From contig VZTI01001779.1 of assembly GCA_013397865.1 (NCBI GenBank), positions 62,001 through 126,000 on the forward strand: DNA of 64,000 nt, in the 5' to 3' direction. This document shows positions 25,928 to 34,330 of this stretch, piece by piece. The first letter of the stretch is position 1; every line of letters begins with the position of its first letter. Source of the stretch: Struthidea cinerea (taxonomy: Eukaryota > Chordata > Aves > Passeriformes > Corcoracidae). A program made the translations under genes and the position numbers. The notes under the pieces are model-generated. The model searched no databases and had not been told where the DNA came from. It saw nothing but the letters and a program-made list of their open reading frames with translations.

Positions 25928-28900
25928 TCTCCCACATTCAAGACCGCTCTTTTCTTCTGATTGAGAGGAATAACTTCTTTAACCTGAACAGCTATTGAAC
26001 ATAAGCAGCTGCTACTGTTCACTTTTAATAGAACAACTACACCTGAGCATGAACATTAAAGTCACCATGAAAATAACACAGGGGATTGCTGGGGAACTTC
26101 CAGTCAAAAGGAATTTGACAGAGATGGAAAAAAAACCAAAAACACCCCAAGCCAGAATATATCTCATCAGACAAGTCAGAGAAGGCAGACTGACTAAATT
26201 AACCCAGAAAATAGAAGCAAGTGGTTGTCCCTTGCATTACCAGGTCCCTGTACCAACGCATTTGGATGCATCGCAACTTCTTGACTCACTGCAGGCAAGA
26301 TATCCTCCTGCATCTGGTCTCCATTAGACAGCAGGCGTCAGGAGGAGGTGAGGTCTGCTATGGCTTCTTATTTGGAGTGCTTGTTGCTTGGTAGTACAAA
26401 CAGTGGGCCATTAAAAAAGCCGAATGCTGATATTTCCACAGTGCTTGTAACACAAGCTCCGGTTCGCTTCGGTTTGGTCACAGCGGTTTACACACAGAGC
26501 CGCACACATTTAAATATAATATTTATTAAACTTACTGAAGTTTATTCTGAGGTATGACTGCAACCCAGTTTATTCTGGCTGGGCCGGGGAGCCTGTGTCG
26601 GGTTTGGAAGTGCAATGTCCTGCCATGTGCACCCACGGAGCTGGAGCAATCTGCTTTGAATTTTAGCAACCCAGCTTATTTTATTGTGCTTGGCCTGGCC
26701 CTGCTACCCAGTGACCCCAAGCGAGATTGCTCTTAAAAGAGATAATATGACTCGATAAAACTTAAGAAAAAGGGAAGAAGTATCAGCCCTCTGGGCCTAA
26801 TTACAGCCCACGGTGTGTTTCCTTCGTTTCTTGGATGCCTGTCATACGTAGGCTGCAGGAGCAGAGCTGTGCACCTGTATTTTGGCTGGCAATAAGCTCT
26901 TCTTCCCACACCAGTGATCTGTCGGCAGTGCAGGCACAGCATCCATCACCCAGTCAAGGTGCACACTTGCAAATTTGTGTGAAATGCCTCCCTCAGCCTC
27001 TCCAGGGCTCCAAAAGCAAAGCCAAGTTTTATGTGGGATACGAACTGAGCCAAAGTTGGAGCTAAAAGCTTGTAACCATTTTCCATAGGGAATCTGGACA
27101 TAGTGCCCAGCTGGAAAAAGGCCCTTTTGTGTAGAATTGCTGAGTAAAAAGATTGCCTTGGGATGTTCTAAGCACATGTAATGTTGACTATTGCTTTATG
27201 ATACAAGAGGCTACATATCCCATGACAGAAATCCACAAACAATTGTTAACTTGTAATCAAAGTTATGCAGCATATAGAGCATTTCCCCCAAACAACATTC
27301 ATTGCCCTTACTTCCATCAGCTACAGGAACATCTCTCTCATTTTTTTTCACAGACAAAAATCAGTCAGTTGGAAAGCTCCACAAGATCCACAGCTATTAA
27401 CAGGGAAGTCTACACATCATTAGTTTTTCTGATAGTGCAAGTTCTCAGAACAGCAAAGATAAAGTAAAGACTGAGGAAGAGAAGAATGGAGAAAAACAAT
27501 TTGCTAGGCACCTGGCAAACTTAAAGGAGAATTGGTTTTCCTGCCCTTTCAAATTACCACAAACCTGCTTAGAATCTTGTCAGTAAAATGAAACAACTGA
27601 GAACAGTTCCAGCTAAGCTCTAGATACATCTGTCACCTCTTTGTTAAGCTCATTTAACTCCAGTAATTTCACTTTTTTGCTTGTGAAGATTTGGGGGAGC
27701 AAGAGCTCATTCCTAAGAGGTTCAGTGTTTCAGAGCCTTCTAGTACTGTTCCTACACAGATCCTCTCTTACCACAGCAGCACAGGGTGCTGGGGATCTCA
27801 TTAAATAAATTGCTGAAACACTGTTATCTAAGTTTTATTTTAACCTGACTGTAATTTGATCAAATTCTGTTTAGCTTCTTTTAGAAAACAGAGTTGTGAA
27901 ACATTTTCATTTTATTAAAAAAGAAGTTCCTACTGATATAGAAAGCTTCGATTTTGGTTTTGATTTCTTTATTTCTCTGTTTTACCCCTTTCCTCCTCAC
28001 CACATAAAAATGGAAGCATTTATCTTAGATCCAGTAAAACTCCAAAGCATTTCATAGAGTTTTCAATCCATATGAAATCACATTTTTCATTACATTTTGC
28101 AAATAAATCAGAATGGTCTCAAGGAAATTTCAAAATAATTTCACTCTTTTCTCCATGTCTTTCACTCACATTTTGGTGGTGGTGGTGGTGGGAAAATGTG
28201 TCCTGCTCTTCATTCTGTTGGTGGAATCCAATCAAGGACCAAAAAGAAAAAAAAGCTTAGGAAATACCACTTCTGTTTAAAAGACAACACTATTTCTGGT
28301 TTTAAGTTACAGAAAACCATTATTTGGACATTTAAATTTACCGAGGTCCACAAAGATGGTTTTTTTTCCCCAAATTAGAAATGGCATGTGACTGGGTGTC
28401 TCTTCCCTCCCTCCATCTCTTGTCTATCTGCTGCTCCTCCAAACACAGTCTGACAAAGTGGATCCAGTCCCATCAGCCTCCGTATCCTTCCTGGACAGGG
28501 GTGTCTCACAGGTCAGGTCTCCTTGGAGGGATCCTGAAAGGATAATTCAGATGACACGTCTAATTCTGGGCAGCAACACTGAGACAGTGGGCAGCCTGAC
28601 AGGTTTGTAGCACTTGCAGTCACAGCCAGGGGAGAGGGTTTCACAGGAATCTGCCATGGCAGTGCCAGTCCCTCCAAAAGACAGGAGATATCTGCTCCCA
28701 CGGGGTCTTTTGGATGATGTATAGATCTTCTTCTTGTGCTTCTCTAGCATGGTATGTGAGAGGAAGGGCTGGCTCAAGCTATAAAGGGCTCTCCCTGTAT
28801 AAAGGTTACCAAGAGAGTTATGCTGCCCTTCCACAAACACTGCTGATAGCCAGCATCTAATACTGGAGATAGCTGACGTGCTCTGCAATGCGAGGCTGCT

Positions 28901-29083
28901 TCAGCAGCACAAACCAGGCTCTCCTGCTCGTGTTAAAGCACACGATTTTCTTGTTAGGTGTTTTGTAGTTGCCATAGGCTCACAGGCAGAGCTGCCTCTG
29001 TAATGCACGCAGAGCCCAGTACAAGGATAGCTCGGAGGTCTGGCTTCTGCTGCTTCCTCAACAAGGCAGCACCCACACAAAAG
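25928..29083. other. Non-coding sequence with a mixed CpG/AT-rich block
   Basis: No gene recognised. At about 26450-26640, CpG-bearing words (CCGGTTCGCTTCGG, AGCCGCAC, GGGCCGGGGA) alternate with AT-rich sequence (TTAAATATAATATTTATTAA). The 11-mer AGTTTATTCTG occurs twice, at 26539-26549 and 26567-26577, 28 bp apart. A (GGT)n tract lies at 28174-28192. The block is a reasonable candidate for a conserved non-coding element, but only comparison with other birds would show it. Confidence 0.45.
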
Positions 29084-29486
29084 TGTCGCGGGCGAGCTCC
29101 TCACCCGAGGGAGCTTCCCCTAGGCTGATAATCCAGCAGGTGGAGACAAAGAAGGAGAGAGGGGACTCGTCATACGATAATCCACAGAGAAACTCATTCC
29201 AACAGACAGCAAGGACAAAGAGTCAAATTTTAGCGAGGGTCCAGGGATTTTATAGTGGGGCTGGTAAAGGTGGGGATAAGGGACACAGCCAATGGGATTA
29301 GGGAAGGAAGGCGGGGTTGAGGCAGAAGTAACCAATGGGAATTACACATAAGAGGAACTTAGGGGAGGAGCCAATGGGGTGTCAAGTTTCACAGAACTTT
29401 CTAGAACATATACATATTAACTACGGGAAATGAATATTCAGAGCCTTATACATAAAACAAAGCGAGGAAAATATGAACCAACAACA
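29084..29486 (-). mobile_element. Probable LTR, leftward (minus strand), left end well defined
   Basis: On the minus strand this segment has LTR architecture. A U3-like part carries three ATTGG boxes (29371-29375, 29332-29336, 29289-29293) and a GC-box-like GGCGGGG at 29310-29316. A TATAAAA box lies at 29248-29254. A leader of about 165 nt follows and ends in a GC-rich hairpin (29095-29115) just before a CA terminus at 29085-29084. The far boundary is less certain: 29486 gives TG...CA ends, 403 bp and an imperfect 6-bp flank match (GTAAAG versus CAAAAG). No AATAAA is visible after the TATA box and no primer-binding site adjoins it. It differs from the 18.9/42.2 kb LTR family. The alternative is a host-gene promoter with a first exon. 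Confidence 0.6.
29248..29375 (-). promoter_or_regulatory. Leftward RNA polymerase II promoter cassette: TATA box plus three inverted CCAAT boxes
   Basis: Reading leftward, three ATTGG pentamers (inverted CCAAT, the NF-Y type) lie at 29375-29371, 29336-29332 and 29293-29289, spaced 39 and 43 bp apart. All three share the context CCAATGGG/GGAA on the plus strand. A GC-box-like GGCGGGG is at 29310-29316. A TATAAAA box follows at 29254-29248, 35 bp downstream of the last ATTGG. Transcription would be expected to start near 29215-29225 on the minus strand. A donor-like GG|GTGAGG lies at 29106-29101 in the leader. The motifs are seen directly; promoter activity is inference. Confidence 0.6.
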
Positions 29487-29885
29487 GTAAAGTATGCAAA
29501 ACACAGAACAGGGATTATGGGCTCTCACCCTAACCAGTCAGGTCTCAGTCCTTGACCACCAGTGTCTGGGTCTGGTGCTACCCTCAGTGGTCAGGGTGGC
29601 CTCGGCCACATGCACCGCAACACCTCTGTTTGCTCAGCCTTGCTGTCTCCAGTCAAGAGAAGTCCCAGTTGAGGGATGTGGGGCAGGATCCATATGGGAG
29701 AGCTCCTAACTCCAAGGAAGAGCCAGTGACAACCTTTGCTGTACACATCCACTCACAGTCCTGGTGTGGAGCAAATGAGCCCAGTTCTCTGGAAGGTCTG
29801 GAGGTCCAAGCCCTGCTTCACCACTGTGACCTCGTGTGCTGTTTTAAGGCCAAGTCCTCAGAAATGCCCCAGTTCTCATTGCCTT
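29487..29885. other. GC-richer sequence upstream of the leftward promoter
   Basis: No gene or repeat family recognised. It is GC-richer than the surrounding DNA and could include extra U3 sequence if the neighbouring LTR is longer than I assigned. No reverse-transcriptase YxDD, zinc-knuckle or protease motif is visible on either strand. Confidence 0.45.
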
Positions 29886-29917
29886 TGTGTATTACAGCCT
29901 CTGTGTATTACAGCCTC
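29886..29917. repeat. Perfect 16-bp tandem duplication
   Basis: TGTGTATTACAGCCTC occurs twice head to tail (29886-29901 and 29902-29917) with no mismatch. It lies inside a long plus-strand open frame (29736-30419). Because 16 is not a multiple of three, the two copies are read in different frames, which argues against long-term coding constraint there. Confidence 0.9.
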
Positions 29918-30300
29918 ATTTCCTCCACATCTCTGCCGGGGTTTTCCTTCCAGTTTCGCACCAGAAGAGCTGTATTTCCCTGTTTTCCCCCATTGTGATG
30001 CTAACAGGCTGGCGGGGAGAGCAGGGGGCTGTGCCAGCCAGGGGAGGACGGCCAGCACTGCCCCGGGGAAGGCACAGCAGAGCGGGCTGGATTTGGTGTG
30101 TCAGCACAGCTATACAGAGATGCTTCTGCCAACAGCAGCACAGGCTGATGCTCAAAGAAAACCGCTCTTCCCAAAAAAAAAAAACGGGCATTGCAATGTC
30201 CCAGAGTGTCTGGGGAAGGAAAGTGTGAGGGGGGTCTCTCCTCTCCTTGTGTTCTTCAAGTACCAGTTTAAGCTCCATTGCATTCACCAGGAAATTCTGG
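29918..30300. other. GC-rich non-coding sequence
   Basis: A locally GC-rich stretch with scattered CpGs around 30010-30090 and an A-run at 30174-30184. Both strands are open over much of it, which is expected when stop codons are depleted by base composition. No motif is recognised. Confidence 0.45.
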
Positions 30301-30374
30301 AAATAATGGGAATCCTGGACTGTAGACAAAAAGTCCTTGAAATAATGGGAGCCCTGGAGTGTGGACAGAGGCTG
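30301..30374. repeat. Diverged 39-bp tandem duplication
   Basis: Two copies start AAATAATGGG at 30301 and 30340, giving a period of 39 bp. Both continue through CCTGGA/G, TGT and GACA words, and the second copy differs by several substitutions. The period is a multiple of three, so the plus-strand frame repeats a 13-residue motif (LEIMGILDC / LEIMGALEC). That frame has no other support as a gene. Confidence 0.85.
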
Positions 30375-32083
30375 GGGCACCCTGGGATGGAGATGACTCA
30401 GTCACGAAGGGCTTTTTGATTATGAACAAAGCACCCAAGACCAAGCGGTTCCAGGTCCACAAGATCCAAAACCCCTCAGAGGAAATCCCAGGTGACAAAC
30501 CACCAGTGTTTGCAGCACACTGGCTTCCCAGCCCTGCACACCCCAGTGCTGCAGCCCAGCTGTTCCCAGGCTCAGGGGCTGCACAAAATCCTCGCAGAGA
30601 AGATAAGTCCCTCTGAAATTAGGGCCTTTTTCTGTTCTTTTCTTTTTTAATCTCATGGAAAATATTCCTAGCTCACCACTGCCTCAGAGCTGTGGGGACC
30701 TTGCCTGAGGCCACCTCTCAAACCAGTGGGGTGGCACGGGTTGCAAGGCTGGGAAGATGGTGCTGCCAAGCCTCCTTTGGAAGCAGCCCTTGTCGGTTTT
30801 CCCTTTCAAGCTCTTTTGTTGAAAATCCTTAAGGCACCGAGAAAAAGGCCATTTCTCAGAACAGTTTCTCCAGACAGCCTGGGAGAGCTGGGAGGTCAGC
30901 CCATGGGTGCCAGCAGCCTGCTGGAGGGGGCCATCACTGCCCATGGAAGGTCCAGGGCCAAGGACCAGCCCTGAGCAGGGTATGGGCAGGTGTGGGTGAT
31001 GTCTCAGCACCTACACAAAGGATTCAGTCTTCCTCCTGCCCCAGACTGAGAGGATGTTCCCTTGTCACCCTCAAAATTAACAGCAGGTCTTGCTACAATA
31101 GGACCCCCAGAAAATGTCCCCTGTATTTCACACCTTCCCAGCCTCATTACAATATGTGATTTATACTGATATCCATGGAAGCCCAGTGCTTGCCACCCTG
31201 GTTAACAGAGCATTTGAATCAGGAGAAGGACAACTCGCTCTCCCTAGCTGCAAAATGATCTGGTGTTCAAGGTTTGTCTCTTCTGCTGCCTTCTTCTTAA
31301 TGTTAAAACCTAACTTTTTCTTTCTTATGCCCAACCAGCATTTAAATACGAGTTTAGTAACAGTAACAAGTTTAGTAACAGTAGCTGAAAGTGTAGCTGA
31401 AAGTGATGTCTCCTTACTTCAAGTCTGAGATTGCAACACCTGCTGGGACAAGACTCTCCCAAACCTGTGAGACTAAATGCTGCAGGATGCTCAGGCTGAG
31501 CTCCTTAAACCATCCCAGCTCCATCTACAGTCTCTGAGCTTGAATTTAAAGCATCCATGGCCTTGCACATTAGAGATCAAACAGCCTCCATCTTCCCAAC
31601 CAGGGTAGCACTTCAAAAGGCTCAGGTGGCAAGAAAATGTATTCAGGCCTCTAAGTTGTTTTGTGAAGAGCGTACACTTAGCAGAGAATCATAAAATGGT
31701 TTATAGTCAAATTAATGAATGTGCTATAACTTTGGGAAGCTGCAGACACCATTCAGATGGAGTAGTAAGCCATACATGGATTGCATTAAGTTCCACATTG
31801 ATTAGAAATAATACAGGAGATAGATTTGCCTTTACAAGAAGTAAAAGCAGTGAGTGAAGCAAAACAAGGCTCCACATGGATAAATGACAGCACAGCCTAA
31901 TGCCAGCATGAAAGGCAGTGAAGCACATCTCTTTCTGTGCTGCATGCATGTAGAGGGCACTCTCCTCAACATTTATTTTCATTCCAAGGTAGTTAGTGAA
32001 GTGTAGGGAAAAAATCAACAGCAATAAATGAGTTGTTGCAACCTGCCCTTTCTGCTCCAGCGATTTCCTGTTTTTGTAAACAG
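30375..32083. other. Unique sequence with micro-duplications
   Basis: No gene recognised. At 31351-31404 two small duplications abut. An 18-bp unit beginning AGTTTAGTAACAGTAA is repeated at 31351 and 31369. It is followed directly by a 12-bp unit GTAGCTGAAAGT at 31381-31392 and 31393-31404. Adjacent duplications like this suggest replication slippage at one spot. The long minus-strand frame 31707-32222 has no motif and lies antisense to the candidate exon. Confidence 0.55.
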
Positions 32084-32087
32084 GAAA
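32064..32087. repeat. Perfect short hairpin over a putative splice acceptor
   Basis: TTTCCTGTTT (32064-32073) and AAACAGGAAA (32078-32087) are perfect 10-bp inverted arms around a 4-nt loop (TTGT). The candidate acceptor AG (32082-32083) lies in the right arm, so a transcript would have its polypyrimidine tract paired with its own 3' splice site. Confidence 0.85.
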
Positions 32088-32239
32088 CGCTGCACAACCT
32101 GGCGAGGACTCGATGTGATAACGCTGAAGAGTGATCAGACAGTCAACTATGAAACCATGACAGTGTCTGCTGAGGAAAACCCACAAGCTGTCAAGAAAGC
32201 TGCAGGATGTTTTGAGACACAATATATCAATTATCCAAG
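32084..32239 (+). CDS. Candidate orphan internal exon (156 bp), product unknown
   Basis: A 156-bp open segment (52 codons) is preceded by a pyrimidine-rich stretch ending GTAAACAG and followed by AAG|GTGAAT. Both junctions fit spliceosomal consensus. The phase is symmetric: one base completes a codon at the start and two bases are left at the end, and the frame stops 2 bases into the intron (TGA at 32241-32243). The encoded peptide is polar, with a charged, proline-containing middle (SAEENPQAVKKAAG) and no transmembrane segment or motif I recognise. Four CpGs lie in the first 45 bases, unusual for this AT-rich neighbourhood. No partner exon was found, so a chance open stretch or a non-coding RNA exon is equally possible. 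The first two bases of the first codon would come from an unknown upstream exon. Confidence 0.25.
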
Positions 32240-33984
32240 GTGAATGCCTTTATTTATAGATGGATTTCTTTTCCTGTTGTAATTCCATGCCTTCTCAGTC
32301 TTACAGTAAGCCACCTGGCCAGTGTGAATACACACGTTAATTTCAAGGTAATATATTATTCTGTATAATAAAAACAAGTTGTCTGGTTGTTTTTAGTGAA
32401 GTTGTCTAAGCCTGTTCCCATGGGCTTCCCACCTCCCAGGGAGAACTTGCAATCTGCTCTGTTTCATCATCACTTTTGTGTCATTTCCTACCAAGATGAG
32501 TGGCACTGAGACAATTTCCAGACGTGGTTATTTGTTCTCCTTGACCTGAGTGACTCCTGTTTTCTAAGCCATTTGCAGTGTCAGTCCTTGGATTTGACAC
32601 TTGGACTTCTCCAGTTGGGGATTATAATGTTGTATCTTTCATTCAGGCTCCTTATTAATTTTCTGGAGAGAGTTACAATGGAGCTGTTCCAAAAGTTTTC
32701 TTCTTACCAACACGTAATTCTGCAAATCAAGCCAATTTCACCAATTTCACATAACTTGATAAGTCAGTTTACACCAAGTGAAAAACCTTTCCTTGGACCA
32801 CCAACTCTAAATCTGAACAGGGTGTTTAACAATGACTACTTATAGGTTCGGTTTTTCACCCGTACCTAAGGGAGCTTTAACATGCTCTGTTCCCAGCTGT
32901 GCCTATAACCTGCAGAGATAGACTGAGAACAGCTTACAACTCCAAATATTTCCCTCCTTTGAATTCTGTCCATCACTTCCTTGTTGGTTCCCCTCTCAAA
33001 GTAAACAGTTCCATGAAAATTTAAGCAATCTTGAATGAGGTCTTTGCAGTGACCTTATGGCTTAGAAGCAGATGAACCCAGAGCTCATTGGGCAATAATT
33101 TCCTATTGTTCATATACAATCTCATGCTGAAAATGGGACGTGTGTCCCTAAAGCTAGCTTCTACTGTAGTTGAGCAATGTGCTGTCAGGCCCCTTCTTTA
33201 AGCAGCTGTCATCTGTAAGCTCAAACATAAACTCAGATGACCTGAGCAGCTCAGCTCTTCTGGGTTACCAGAAGGAGTCCCACAGCCTAAACAAGGCACC
33301 ACAAAAAGGTCTGAAAGTGAGTCTAGGGAGGTTTTGAAGTCTTGCCCCAACTGGAGGGCTGTTGATCCATCCTTGCTCTCTGTGGAAGTTTGCATTTCCA
33401 TGTGCCTGCTTATACTGCACCCCAGCTGAGGCCTCTCAAATTCCAGATAAAAGCCCCTTAAACAACAGATAAGGTGCTCCACTTGTATCACTAGTGCCGC
33501 ATTGATGACTCTGTAGGGCTGTACCCCATGGAAGAACTACTCCTTTACTCCACCCTTTGCAGAGGAAACTTTTGGGTGGAGAAGAGTAGGACCAAACCCC
33601 TGAAGGCACATTGTACTGAATCAGATCATCATGTTGAGTCGGTCATTAAAAAACATTTTTCTCAAGGGCAAAACAAAGCTCTGAAAAGAACATCAGGAGA
33701 GCAGTGGTCTTTCCACCGCCTTCATGTCTCATTTTCATCCAGGGATATTGCCCCACTTCATCAGGGCCATGGTAGAGGAGCAGAGAAAAAGGGGTAAACC
33801 TGTTGTTGCCAGCATGAAAATTCCAGCCAGCGCCTTTTTGTCACCACTTCCTCTCTAATCCCCCCATTTCTCCTCCTCTCTGTTCTTGAGGAGGCAATCT
33901 TGTGTTTGCAGATGCCAAGGAGCCTCAAAGGAAGGAGCAATAACAAGCACATCTCTCCGTGTGGGCAGCCTCTGGAGGCAACCT
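32240..33984. other. Unique non-coding sequence, no gene recognised
   Basis: No exon, repeat family or RNA gene recognised. It would be intronic if the preceding candidate exon is real. Confidence 0.5.
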
Positions 33985-34330
33985 GCATCCCTTGGCAGCG
34001 CAGGGCTGGCCCGCGGCGGGCGGTGAGCCCAGAGCAAACATCTCAGTGCTGCAGCACGTTGAGCTGGGAGGCGTTTGGCTTCCAGTCAGGAGACGATGCT
34101 TCCCAGCACCGCCTGAACAAACACACCTACTCAGCGCCAGGTGTGCTCCCTCATAAACACTTCCGCTGGATGCACCCGGCAGCACCGGCTGGATTGACAG
34201 CCCTGCCACAGCCCCGGCGGGGTCTGATGGAGCCGATAAGGATCTACAGGCGTTCCACCAAAGTGTCCGGAAAAAGCCCGAGTGAGTCAGCAGAAAGGTA
34301 CGATTCCACACAGGGCCTCTGGACACGATT
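33985..34330. promoter_or_regulatory. Small CpG-rich block, possible enhancer or weak CpG island
   Basis: About 20 CpGs can be counted by eye in about 350 bp, with GC-rich words such as CCCGCGGCGGGCGG (34010-34023) and CCCCGGCGGGG (34212-34222), against a CpG-poor background. It also holds a GATAAG motif (34234-34239) and TGAGTCAGCA (34283-34292), an AP-1 core extended to a Maf/NRF2-type element. No TATA box or initiator is evident. Both strands stay open for about 140-160 codons, a by-product of base composition rather than evidence of a protein. It could be an enhancer, an orphan CpG island or an unrecognised first exon. Confidence 0.4.

Noticed and set aside
31707..32222. 171-codon minus-strand open frame
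   Set aside because: Hydrophobic-leaning but with no recognisable family, no good promoter context, and antisense to a better-framed exon candidate.
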